The notes under the pieces: generated by a model
Databases searched by the model: none
What the model saw: the letters and a program-made list of their open reading frames with translations, nothing else
Told to the model about the DNA's origin: nothing
Part shown: one piece after another, positions 35,004-44,015 of the stretch
How positions within the stretch are numbered: the stretch's first letter is position 1
Layout: each line of letters starts with the position of its first letter
Program-made: the position numbers and the translations under genes
NCBI GenBank assembly: GCA_000471925.1
Contig: CP006668.1
Location: forward strand, 558,001-622,000
Source of the DNA: Ralstonia pickettii DTP0602
GTDB taxonomy: Bacteria > Pseudomonadota > Gammaproteobacteria > Burkholderiales > Burkholderiaceae
Length of the DNA stretch: 64,000 nt
Direction of reading: 5' to 3'

Positions 35004-36170
35004 TCAGGCTTCGACCTTGCCCAGCATCGCATCCGAGATGATGCGCATCTGGATCTCGGAGGTGCCTTCGAAGATCTTGGTCAGGCGTGCATCGCGCCAG
35101 TAGCGCTCGGCGGCAAAGTGGGTGGTGTAGCCGGCGCCGCCGTGGATCTGCAGGCCTTCGCTGGTGACGCGCTCCGACATCTCGCTGGCGAACAGCTTGA
35201 CCATGGCGGCTTCCGTGGAGCAGCGCTGGCCGTCGTCGATCTGCTCGCACACGGCGTAGAGCAGGGCGCGCGAGGCTTCGATCTGCGTGGCCATGTCGGC
35301 CAGCTTGAAGCGGATCGCCTGGAAGTTGCCGATCGGGGAGCCGAACTGGGCCCGGTCGCGGGAGTACTGGATCGCATCTTCCAGGCTGCCCTGGGCCAGT
35401 CCGATCGAGCGGGCGGCGGTGTGGGCGCGGGCGGTTTCCAGGCCGGCAGTGGCCAGGTAGAAGGCTTTGCCTTCTTCGCCGACCATCTTGTCGGCGGGCA
35501 CGCGGCAGCCGTCGAAGGCCAGCTCCCAGGTGCTCCAGCCGTAGTAGCCGATCTTGGGGATGGGGCTGCCCTGGACGCCCTCGGGCAGCTGGCCGCGCGG
35601 CTTCTCGAGCATGAAGGCGGACAGGCCGCGATGGCGGGCCTTGGGATCGATCACGGGGTCGGTGCGGCAGACCACCAGGATGAAGTCGGCCTCGTCGGCG
35701 AAGGTGCACCAGTACTTGCTGCCGGTGATGACCCAGTCGTCGCCGTCGCGCACGGCGCGGCACGAGATATTGGCCACGTCGGAGCCGGCGTTCGGTTCCG
35801 ACAGCGAGAACGCGCCGAGGAATTCGCCGCGTGCCATGCGCGGCAGGTAGTCGGCCTTCTTCTCGGGCGACAGGCCCTTGAGCGCGCCGATCAGGCCGTT
35901 GCCGCGCGCGATCATGCTGCCCACGCTCATCCAGCCGCGCGACAGCTGCTCGGCCACCAGGCAGTACTCATAGGCGCCCAGGCCCAGGCCGCCGTATTCC
36001 TCGGGAATCAGGATGCCGAAATAGCCCATCTCGGCCATTTCGTCGATCAGCTCGCGCGGGATCTGGCCTTTCTCGGGGTCCAGCTTGTTGGCGAGCGGCA
36101 GCACGCGATCCATGGTGAATTGCCTTGCGGCTTCCTGGATCATGCGCCGCTCTTCGGTCAGTTTTTGCAC
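35004..36170 (-). CDS. Acyl-CoA dehydrogenase
   Basis: A 388-residue flavoprotein. FAD/substrate motifs are FSLSEPNAGSDVANI and WVITGSKYWCTFADEADF. The C-terminal signature is IHGGAGYTTHFAAERYWRDARLTKIFEGTSEIQM, in separate motifs, and includes the catalytic-base glutamate in FEGTSEIQ. It should introduce a 2,3 double bond into a short or branched acyl-CoA such as methylsuccinyl-CoA, with electrons passed to ETF. The GTG start at 36170 is preceded by AAGGAG. It is the first gene of the leftward arm, facing the MaoC/lyase arm across a promoter region with two related palindromes. Confidence 0.92.
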   Translation of the reverse strand: MQKLTEERRMIQEAARQFTMDRVLPLANKLDPEKGQIPRELIDEMAEMGYFGILIPEEYGGLGLGAYEYCLVAEQLSRGWMSVGSMIARGNGLIGALKGLSPEKKADYLPRMARGEFLGAFSLSEPNAGSDVANISCRAVRDGDDWVITGSKYWCTFADEADFILVVCRTDPVIDPKARHRGLSAFMLEKPRGQLPEGVQGSPIPKIGYYGWSTWELAFDGCRVPADKMVGEEGKAFYLATAGLETARAHTAARSIGLAQGSLEDAIQYSRDRAQFGSPIGNFQAIRFKLADMATQIEASRALLYAVCEQIDDGQRCSTEAAMVKLFASEMSERVTSEGLQIHGGAGYTTHFAAERYWRDARLTKIFEGTSEIQMRIISDAMLGKVEA

Positions 36171-36215
36171 GTTGCGCTCCTTGGGACAGTCTCTTCGATG
36201 CCGCGTTGTTGGCCT

Positions 36216-36231
36216 TTATGTACGTACATAA
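36216..36231. promoter_or_regulatory. Perfect 16-bp palindrome, GntR/HutC operator candidate (copy 1)
   Basis: TTATGTACGTACATAA is identical to its reverse complement. It lies 46 bp upstream of the leftward acyl-CoA dehydrogenase start. Its core GT-ACGT-AC has the GT-N4-AC spacing known for HutC-type GntR operators, and a HutC-type regulator is encoded at 38610. A TATTAT hexamer that could serve as -10 for the leftward promoter overlaps its edge. Confidence 0.65.
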
Positions 36232-36273
36232 TAAGAGATTGATGGGGATGGGTGGCAAGTAAAATCGACGGTA

Positions 36274-36291
36274 CCCCCCATATCGGGGGGG
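36274..36291. repeat. CCCCCC/GGGGGG inverted repeat
   Basis: Six C residues (36274-36279) and six or seven G residues (36285-36291) flank ATATC. This stretch lies between the two operator copies in the divergent promoter. It could form a very stable hairpin or be a protein site. Function unknown. Confidence 0.5.
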
Positions 36292-36344
36292 TGGTTTCGG
36301 CGCGTTTTTGCGTGAATTTCGGCAGCCAAGTGGCGCCGCAGCAG

Positions 36345-36385
36345 TTGACATACGTTCTCGTGCCATTCACTATGTGCGGACATAA
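36345..36385 (+). promoter_or_regulatory. Promoter of the MaoC/lyase arm with operator copy 2
   Basis: A consensus -35 TTGACA (36345-36350) is followed after 17 bases by a weak -10-like CACTAT (36368-36373). The -10 overlaps CTATGTGCGGACATAA (36370-36385), which matches 13 of 16 positions of the palindrome at 36216-36231. Binding here would block RNA polymerase, so repression by the GntR protein encoded downstream is likely. Confidence 0.55.
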
Positions 36386-36423
36386 AGAAGGCGATATTCC
36401 GTCAGCTGAGGAGAGAAGGAGCA

Positions 36424-37485
36424 ATGCAGAAGAACCGGAGCGGCAACTTTTTCGAAGACTTCCGCGTAGGCATGCGCATCCGGCACGCCACGCCGCGCAC
36501 CCTGACCGAGGGCGACCGCAGCCTGTACATCGCCCTGACCGGCAGCCGCACGGCACTGGGCAGCGCCGATACCAGTGCGGCGCGGCTTGGTTTGGCGCAA
36601 CGGCCGCTGGAGGACCTGCTGGTGTTCAACACCGCATTCGGCAAGACCGTGCCGGATATCTCGCTGAACGCGGTGGCCAATCTCGGCTACGCCGACGTGC
36701 GCTTCCTGGCCCACGTCTATCCCGGCGACACCCTGTCGGTGGACAGCGAGGTGATCGGGCTGAAGGAGAATTCGAACCGCAAGAGTGGCGTGGTCTACGT
36801 GCGTTCGACCGCGAGCAACCAGCGCGGACAGGAGGTGCTGTCGTGGATCCGTTGGGTGATGGTGCACAAGCGTGACCACGGCGCTGCCTGCGGCGCAGCG
36901 GTGGTGCCGGCGACCGAGCCGGTGGTGCCGGCCGCGCGGCTCTATCACGGCGGCTATAGCGCCCGTGTGCGCGAGATCTGCAGCGTGACCGGCGTGCAGG
37001 ACCTGTGGGAAGACTATGCGCCGGGCGAGCGCATCGACCACCTCGGCGCGATGACGGTCAACGACAGCGACCACAGCATCGCCACGCGGCTTTACCAGAA
37101 CACCGCACGCGCGCACTTCGACGGCTTTGCCATGGCGGCCGCCGGCGGGCAGCGGCTGGTGTACGGCGGGCACGTGATCTCGTTGTGCAAGGCGCTGTCG
37201 TATGGCGGCCTGGAGAACGCGCTGTCGGTGCTGGCGATTAATGGCGGCAGCCACGTCAACCCCACCTATGCCGGCGACACCATCGCCTGCGCAACCCAGG
37301 TGGTGGAAAAGCTCGACCTGGGGCTGGCGCATGTCGGTGCGCTGCGCCTGCGCACCATCGGCATCAAGAACGCTGCCGCCAGCACGGTGGTGTTCCCGCC
37401 GGCGGGCGACGGCAAGCCGGCGCATCCGGCCAACGTCGTGCTCGATCTCGACTACACCATCGCAATGCCACGCCGCGGCCGCTGA
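36424..37485 (+). CDS. MaoC-family mesaconyl-CoA/itaconyl-CoA hydratase-like protein
   Basis: A 353-residue double-hotdog MaoC protein. It closely follows beta-methylmalyl-CoA dehydratase (mesaconyl-CoA hydratase) of Rhodobacter sphaeroides from end to end: GNFFEDFRVGMRIRHATPRT, FGKTVPDISLNAVANLGYA, VYPGDTLSVDSEVIGLKEN, ATRLYQNTARAHFD and YGGHVISLCKALSYGGLENA, ending DYTIAMPRRGR. It should hydrate a C5 methyl-branched enoyl-CoA such as mesaconyl-CoA or itaconyl-CoA. GAAGGAG lies just before the ATG. A CitE-like lyase follows 45 bp later, the order expected for hydration then cleavage. Confidence 0.88.
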   Translation: MQKNRSGNFFEDFRVGMRIRHATPRTLTEGDRSLYIALTGSRTALGSADTSAARLGLAQRPLEDLLVFNTAFGKTVPDISLNAVANLGYADVRFLAHVYPGDTLSVDSEVIGLKENSNRKSGVVYVRSTASNQRGQEVLSWIRWVMVHKRDHGAACGAAVVPATEPVVPAARLYHGGYSARVREICSVTGVQDLWEDYAPGERIDHLGAMTVNDSDHSIATRLYQNTARAHFDGFAMAAAGGQRLVYGGHVISLCKALSYGGLENALSVLAINGGSHVNPTYAGDTIACATQVVEKLDLGLAHVGALRLRTIGIKNAAASTVVFPPAGDGKPAHPANVVLDLDYTIAMPRRGR

Positions 37486-37530
37486 TCCAGCCTACGTACC
37501 CATTCCAACATCCGCTTCCAGGAGTTATCC

Positions 37531-38523
<993 letters not shown>

Positions 38524-38609
38524 GCCGCGCGGCGCCTGGGCGCCGCCGTCGCTTGTCTTACAATGCGCCCACCCATTTTCATGGAGCGGCCTGGGGCCAG
38601 CTCATCGCA

Positions 38610-39401
38610 ATGCGCAACCAACTGAAGGACAAGCGGACGGAAGCACCGGCCGCGCCGGGCGGGACAGCCCCGACCCGCTATGCCGAGCTTGCCAGCACCC
38701 TGGTGCGGGATATCGTCGAGGGCCGCCGCGTGGTCGGCAGCCTGCTGCCGACCGAGCATGAACTGGCCGAGCATCATGGGGTCAGCCGGCATACCGTGCG
38801 CGCCGCGCTCAGGCTGCTGCAGGACTGGGGCTACATCTCGCGCAAGAAGGCGGTGGGGACCATCGTCGAGAGCGCCAACCCGGACGCTGCCTACACCCAG
38901 TCGTTCGGCACCGCCGAAGACCTGGTGCGGGTGGCCGCCACGGAGATCCGCAGCATCGAAGCGGTGCACAGCGTCACGCTCGACCGCGCCGACGCCCGCT
39001 TGCTGGAAGCGCCGATCGGCAGCGAATGGCTGCGCTTTTCCGGCACGCGGGTCGATTCCCGCAAGGGCAGCACGCCGGTGGCACACGCCGATATCTACAT
39101 CGACGCCTCGCTTGCGCACCTGACGGACACCATCCGCAGCAATCCGAAGCTGCTTGTCAGCACGCTGATCGAGCGCGATTGCGGCGTGGCCATTGCCGAG
39201 ATCCGGCAGGTCATCCACGGCGTGCTGATCGACGAGCGCCTGGCACAAGTGCTGGGCGCAGAAGCGGGATCCGCCGGCCTGAGGCTGATTCGCCACTACA
39301 AGGACGCGATGGGCAGGATCCTTGAAATCACCGATACGATCTACCCCGCCGATCGTGTGACCGTGGCGTTCCAGCTTAAGCGCAGCCGGGTGCATCTGTA
39401 A
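38610..39401 (+). CDS. GntR family regulator, HutC subfamily (UTRA domain)
   Basis: A 263-residue regulator. The GntR winged HTH spans about residues 22-95 (YAELASTLVRDIVEGRRVVG, LLPTEHELAEHHGVSRHTVR). The rest is a UTRA ligand domain (WLRFSGTRVDSRKGSTPVAHADIYID, ending RHYKDAMGRILEITDTIYPADR). The ATG at 38610 is the only sensible start, as the longer open frame upstream overlaps the lyase gene. It lies directly after the hydratase/lyase pair and probably represses the divergent promoter through the two palindromes upstream of those genes. The inducer may be a CoA ester or the free acid. Confidence 0.88.
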   Translation: MRNQLKDKRTEAPAAPGGTAPTRYAELASTLVRDIVEGRRVVGSLLPTEHELAEHHGVSRHTVRAALRLLQDWGYISRKKAVGTIVESANPDAAYTQSFGTAEDLVRVAATEIRSIEAVHSVTLDRADARLLEAPIGSEWLRFSGTRVDSRKGSTPVAHADIYIDASLAHLTDTIRSNPKLLVSTLIERDCGVAIAEIRQVIHGVLIDERLAQVLGAEAGSAGLRLIRHYKDAMGRILEITDTIYPADRVTVAFQLKRSRVHL

Positions 39402-39583
39402 GCGCCGGCGGCCCCGTGCGCGCCACAAGCGCGCGACCAATGCCTGCAGCAATTTCGCGCATGACCAGACGCAGGCGGGACCGCGCCCGACACGATCGTC
39501 GTCAGCGAGGTCGTCGTGCCGCAGCAACAGTTGACCTGAGGCCGTGAGCACCAAGCAGCACTTTAATCTAACTAGTTACAAGC

Positions 39584-39596
39584 GATAACCGTTATC
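39584..39596. promoter_or_regulatory. Fur-box-like palindrome upstream of TonB receptor
   Basis: GATAACCGTTATC is a perfect dyad that fits half-sites of the Fur consensus (GATAATGATAATCATTATC). It stands ~50 bp before the TonB-dependent receptor start. A second palindrome, TAACTAGTTA, lies at 39569-39578. Iron control of the receptor is likely. Confidence 0.55.
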
Positions 39597-39646
39597 ATTT
39601 ACATTCATGGCTTTTCGTAATTTGCTTGTTATAAGGAAGAAAAGCC

Positions 39647-41776
39647 ATGAGTTCGAGCCGATGCGGCAAGCTCCCCGCCGCACCCCAAGTCGCGCTGCGC
39701 GCGACGGCGTTCGCCGTCTCGATGCTATGCCTGGCGCCGCTAGGGGCATCCGCTCAGCAGACCGATGCGCAGCCGGGGCAGAACGGCAATGCGGAGCATG
39801 TGCTCGATACCGTCCAGGTCACCGGCAATTGGCTGGGTACCGGGCTGCAGAACAGTGTGAAGACGTTCGCCGGCGCACGCACCGTGGTTAGCGAGGAGCA
39901 AATCGAGCAGAGTGGCGCGAGCAGTATCAGTGACGTCATGCGCCGGATTCCGGGGGTGCAGTCGACCGACAACTCCGGCACCGCCGGCAGCGCCATCTCG
40001 CTCAATATCGGCGTGCGCGGCCTTACGGGCCGATACTCGCCTCGCTCTACGGTGTTGCTAGACGGTATTCCGATGGCGGTGGCGCCGTATGGGCAACCGC
40101 AACTGTCTTTCGCACCGGTCAGCCTGGGCAATATCGAAGCGATCGACGTGGTGCGCAGCGGCGGCGCGGTGCGGTATGGCCCGCAGAACGTCGGTGGCAT
40201 CATCAACTTCAACACCAAGCCGATTCCTGGCGGCCCGGGAATCACCGGCGATGCGTCGATCCGCGAAAACATCTACACCGAGGGTGGCGGCAGCAATACC
40301 CAGTACAACGCGTTTGTAGGGACCACGCTCGAGAACGGGCTGGGACTGGCTCTCCTGTACTCGGGCATGACGGGCCGCGAATGGCGCAAGGGCAGCGATG
40401 ATGACGTCAATGATCTGGCCGTGAAATTTGCCTACGACCTCACCAGCACGTCGCAGGTCTACGGTAAGGTTTCGTACTACGACGTGCGCTCGCGTACGCC
40501 AGGTGGCCTGACGGTGGCGCAATTCAATGCGGATCCGTTCCAGAATACGCGGCCGAACGACTACTGGAGCGGCAACCGCACGGGCTTCGATCTGGGCTAT
40601 GTGAACACGATCTCCGCCAATCAGGAGTTCGAAATTCGCACGTTCTTCAACGACAGCTATCGCCAGAGCACGCTGCAGCAGAGCGCCACCCAGATCGCGC
40701 ACCAGCCTCGCAACTACACCACGTTCGGCATCGAGCCGCGCTATACGCAGCGCGTGGCACTGGGACCGACGCTGCACGACATCACCGTCGGATATCGGTA
40801 TATCCGCGAGCGTGGCGACGACAATACCTACAACCAGAGCCTCGTAACCGGCAGGGCCGGCCCGACCACCACCTTCGACAACGCCACCGATGCGCACGCC
40901 GTCTATATCGACGATCGCATCGCCATCGGCAACTGGCGCATCGTGCCGGGGGTGCGCTTCGAACATATCGACACCACGCGCCAGCAGCGGGGTACCGCGA
41001 CGCAGTTCGAAAGCATGAATAACAAGGCACTGCCCTCGGTCAATGTCTCGTACCTCGTGAACAATGCGTGGACCGTGTTCGCCGACTACAGTACGTCGTT
41101 CGGGCCGGTGCAGAACACCCAGCTCAATTCGCAGACGCCGAATAATCCGCTGCAGCCGGAAGTGGCGCGTACGTTCGAAGTGGGTACGCGTTGGACCGAC
41201 AACCGGATCAAGGCCGAACTGACTGCATTCAAGATCAAGTTCGACAACCAGATCCTGCAGGTGCCGGGGCTGTTCCCCGTCACGTTCCAGAATATCGGCG
41301 CTACTGACCACGACGGCGTGGAAACCGCGATCGACTACACGTTCGATCGCGCCGGTCTGTTCGCGGGGCTGAATGTCTACGCCAACTACACGTACACGCG
41401 CGCGATTCAGAAGTCAGGCGCCACGGCCGGCCTGGACGTACCGTTCTACTCGCGTAATACCGATACGCTCGGTGTACGCTACGACTGGCGCAACTGGACG
41501 TTCAATGTCTCCACCACGCACCAGAGCTCGCAATTCTCTGACCTGGCCAATACGGTTGCCGAGTCGCCGGATGGCAGCGTGGGCCGCATACCGGGCTTCC
41601 GCACCTGGAATCTTCAGGCGATGTTCAAGGTCCCGCAGTGGAAGCGTACCGACATCACGATCGGCTTGAATAACGTGTTCGACAAGCGTTACTACACACG
41701 CACCACCGACAGCAATGCCGGTCGTCTGGTCGGCGCGCCGCGCATGGTTTATATCCAGGCGCGTACCGGCTTCTGA
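39647..41776 (+). CDS. TonB-dependent outer-membrane receptor (FecA/siderophore type)
   Basis: A 709-residue outer-membrane transporter. The signal peptide ends at ASAQ (~residue 36). A TonB-box-like DTVQVTGN follows, then the plug domain (SISDVMRRIPGVQSTDN, LNIGVRGLTGRYSPRSTVLLDGIPM, IDVVRSGGAVRYGPQNVGGIINF). A 22-strand-type barrel ends in an aromatic residue (ARTGF). The NTDTLG..YDW and NVFDKRYYTRTTDS motifs are typical of iron-siderophore receptors. It has no N-terminal signalling domain, so it is not a transducer type. AGGAAG precedes the ATG, and a Fur-like box lies upstream. Confidence 0.9.
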   Translation: MSSSRCGKLPAAPQVALRATAFAVSMLCLAPLGASAQQTDAQPGQNGNAEHVLDTVQVTGNWLGTGLQNSVKTFAGARTVVSEEQIEQSGASSISDVMRRIPGVQSTDNSGTAGSAISLNIGVRGLTGRYSPRSTVLLDGIPMAVAPYGQPQLSFAPVSLGNIEAIDVVRSGGAVRYGPQNVGGIINFNTKPIPGGPGITGDASIRENIYTEGGGSNTQYNAFVGTTLENGLGLALLYSGMTGREWRKGSDDDVNDLAVKFAYDLTSTSQVYGKVSYYDVRSRTPGGLTVAQFNADPFQNTRPNDYWSGNRTGFDLGYVNTISANQEFEIRTFFNDSYRQSTLQQSATQIAHQPRNYTTFGIEPRYTQRVALGPTLHDITVGYRYIRERGDDNTYNQSLVTGRAGPTTTFDNATDAHAVYIDDRIAIGNWRIVPGVRFEHIDTTRQQRGTATQFESMNNKALPSVNVSYLVNNAWTVFADYSTSFGPVQNTQLNSQTPNNPLQPEVARTFEVGTRWTDNRIKAELTAFKIKFDNQILQVPGLFPVTFQNIGATDHDGVETAIDYTFDRAGLFAGLNVYANYTYTRAIQKSGATAGLDVPFYSRNTDTLGVRYDWRNWTFNVSTTHQSSQFSDLANTVAESPDGSVGRIPGFRTWNLQAMFKVPQWKRTDITIGLNNVFDKRYYTRTTDSNAGRLVGAPRMVYIQARTGF

Positions 41777-41859
41777 GACTGATGCGGGGCTGGCCAGGCG
41801 GTTTCAGTGCACCGCATTCGGCCGGCCTCGATCAGACCTCGACCTACGGCTCTTCTGCA

Positions 41860-42849
41860 TCAGCCGGCGAGCAGCTTGCCGTTAAGAAGAATGTGCAGCG
41901 TTCTGACAAAGAGAACCACAATTGCGATGCTCAGCATGGCGAGGAGGATGATCGCGATCACCGTCACGGGCCAGGCCTGGACGAACATCGAGTATTTCAG
42001 CGAGGCGCTGGCGAGCGCCGCCATCGGAAAGCTGATCGCCCACCAACCGGAAGCAAACGGAATTCCCCTGCGAAATACCTTGGGCGCCAGCGTAAGGAAT
42101 ATGAAGAGCCCGAAGTAGAACAGCAAGCCGGAGAAAGTGTCGACGCGCTGCGTAAAGTTGGTGTAGGCGAGAAAGCCCACTTCGAAAGGTGCCATCAGGA
42201 TCAACAGCGAAGGGACCATGCCGGCGGGCAGAGGCTCGTGATGAATCATTCGCGACATGATCATCGTAAAGAACAACAGGGCGATCATCGTTCCAACGGC
42301 CAGCGCGAACATGTTGATTTCATGGGCCCACGCCATTGGCATGGCGCCCCCTGCAACCGCGATATCCAGCGTCGCCACTCCCGGGATGAACCAGGCGGGA
42401 ACCGCGTGCGCAGCGTCAATCTTGCCCTGCAGCAGCCGGCTCGCAATGGTGAAACAGAGCGCGATCGTCGAAATTGTGCCCACTATCCAAATGACTTCGG
42501 CGAGCGGCTGGCTCAGTTGAGCAACGACCGAGGAGAGCAGCAGGATGGCGATCGTGATCGTGCCGAAAAAATTGCCGGCGACGGGATGCCGGAACTCGCC
42601 GACGACCGCGTCCGGATGCTTGATCGCCTTGACGAGATATCCCGCGCTCAGCACCAGGAACACGATGATGGCGAGGATTCCGGCGGCCTCGGATATCAGC
42701 GGACTTACCCCAAATTCCTGGCTGGCCTGGCGCCACGCGATAGAGAGTCCGGCAATGCCCATGACCGACGCAAACAAGTTGACGGGCAAATTCCTGATGG
42801 AAGCGATTCGTCGCAAAGCCTGCGGATGGGTACTCGAAAGCGTTGACAC
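41860..42849 (-). CDS. SLAC1/TehA (TDT) family transporter
   Basis: A 329-residue integral membrane protein with about ten hydrophobic helices, no signal peptide and short loops. Near the N-terminus NLPVNLFASVMGIAGLSIAW matches the TehA/SLAC1 start. FFGTITIAILLLSS, MPMAWAHEINMF and ASGWWAISFPMAALA are family positions. It probably exports or channels small anions (tellurite, C4-dicarboxylate or malate-like acids). The GTG at 42849 has GGAG 8 bases upstream. It is divergent from a LysR gene that likely controls it. Confidence 0.86.
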   Translation of the reverse strand: MSTLSSTHPQALRRIASIRNLPVNLFASVMGIAGLSIAWRQASQEFGVSPLISEAAGILAIIVFLVLSAGYLVKAIKHPDAVVGEFRHPVAGNFFGTITIAILLLSSVVAQLSQPLAEVIWIVGTISTIALCFTIASRLLQGKIDAAHAVPAWFIPGVATLDIAVAGGAMPMAWAHEINMFALAVGTMIALLFFTMIMSRMIHHEPLPAGMVPSLLILMAPFEVGFLAYTNFTQRVDTFSGLLFYFGLFIFLTLAPKVFRRGIPFASGWWAISFPMAALASASLKYSMFVQAWPVTVIAIILLAMLSIAIVVLFVRTLHILLNGKLLAG

Positions 42850-42987
42850 AGCATATTCTCCAGATTTTGGGTGACCTACGGCGCGGCGTTCTCGACGCGC
42901 TCGCCGGGGGACGCCCAGATGGTAGGAGCTTCCACCCAGGAAGATAATCCGGCATTATTGGGAATCATCCTCCCAAAAAATGAGAAC

Positions 42988-43896
42988 GTGGCCGATCGTT
43001 TCGAATCGATGTCGATCCTGGTGGCCGTGGTCGACGCAGGCAGTTTTTCTGCCGCGGCGCGCCAGCTAGAGATTCCGCTTGCAACGGTCAGCCGCAAGGT
43101 CGGAGAACTGGAGTCGCACCTGAAAACCCGACTCCTGCATCGCTCCACCCGACAACTTGCCCTTACCGAAGCCGGACATTCCTATGTCGCCGCATGCCGG
43201 CGCATTCTCGAGGAAGTGGGAGAGGCGGAGCGTGCCGCGTCGGGGGAATACGCGGCGCCTAAAGGTGAGCTTGCCATCACTGCGCCCCTTGTCTTCGGAC
43301 GTTTACATTTGTTGCCGGTGGTCGCGGAATTCCTCAAGACTTACCCGGACATCGATGTGCGGATGGTGCTGACCGACAGAGTGATGCATCTGCTTGAAGA
43401 GCAGGTCGATGTCGCAGTGCGGATCGCTGAACTGCCCGACAGCAGTTACATCGCGACGCGGATTGGCACAACGCGTCGGGTGGTTTGCGCGAGCCCAGCC
43501 TACTTCGCTGAACATGGCACGCCGACGAGCCCCCTTGAGATCACCGCCCATGCATGCATCACCATGGAACAGATTGCATCCAGGCAAGTCTGGACCTTCA
43601 TGTCGGGCAAGGCGGAGATGGAGGTGCCTGTCCGCTCGCGGCTTGCCGTAAGCACTGCCGAAGCCGCAATCGATGCGGCGGTGGCCGGGGTCGGCCTCAC
43701 TCGCGTGCTGTCCTACCAGATGGCGGATGCGATGCGTGCCGGTGCGCTCAAGACCGTGCTCGAAGCGTTCGAGCCGGCACCGTGGCCCATCAGCCTTGTT
43801 CACACCGGACAGGGAATCCTGCCGCTGAAACTGCGCGCATTTCTTGATTTCGCCGGGCCTCGGTTGAAGGCCCGGCTGCTGGAGCTGGGTATCTGA
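42988..43896 (+). CDS. LysR-type transcriptional regulator
   Basis: A ~302-residue LTTR. I start at the GTG at 42988, giving ADRFESMSILVAVVDAGSF, the usual opening of this subgroup. The frame continues upstream to 42871 with unrelated residues. The HTH is GSFSAAARQLEIPLATVSRKVGELE, then LLHRSTRQLALTEAG. The sensor domain includes VRMVLTDRVMHLLEEQVDVAVRI, typical of the CrgA/AaeR-like group. It is divergent from the TehA-like transporter. Confidence 0.88.
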   Translation: MADRFESMSILVAVVDAGSFSAAARQLEIPLATVSRKVGELESHLKTRLLHRSTRQLALTEAGHSYVAACRRILEEVGEAERAASGEYAAPKGELAITAPLVFGRLHLLPVVAEFLKTYPDIDVRMVLTDRVMHLLEEQVDVAVRIAELPDSSYIATRIGTTRRVVCASPAYFAEHGTPTSPLEITAHACITMEQIASRQVWTFMSGKAEMEVPVRSRLAVSTAEAAIDAAVAGVGLTRVLSYQMADAMRAGALKTVLEAFEPAPWPISLVHTGQGILPLKLRAFLDFAGPRLKARLLELGI

Positions 43897-43918
43897 AGGC
43901 AGGTCCGGCGGCCCGCCT

Positions 43919-44005
43919 CTGTGCGAAGGCATGGTGAAGCGGGGCTGGGGACGCATCATCAATATCTTGTCCCTCAGTGGTTCGAAGGGTGCGTTCGCCC
44001 GCACC
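43919..44005 (+). pseudogene. Fragment of a short-chain dehydrogenase/reductase
   Basis: The frame reads LCEGMVKRGWGRIINILSLS then GSKGAFARTC. This is the conserved middle segment of SDR enzymes, from the strand before the catalytic serine (MxxxGWGRIINIxSxSG) onwards. Nothing before or after fits the family, and the fragment is under 100 bp. It sits between a LysR gene and the 3' end of the convergent aldolase gene, so it marks an old deletion. Confidence 0.5.
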
Positions 44006-44015
44006 TGCCGAAAGC

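Noticed and set aside
33638..36242. Two long plus-strand frames opposite the PrpD and acyl-CoA dehydrogenase genes
   Set aside because: These are shadow frames. The minus-strand genes have conserved motifs, operon spacing and ribosome sites.
38529..38546. GCGGCGCC/GGCGCCGC dyad after the CitE-like lyase as a terminator
   Set aside because: The spacer is only 2 nt and no T-run follows, so it is too weak to call. The GntR gene downstream may be co-transcribed.
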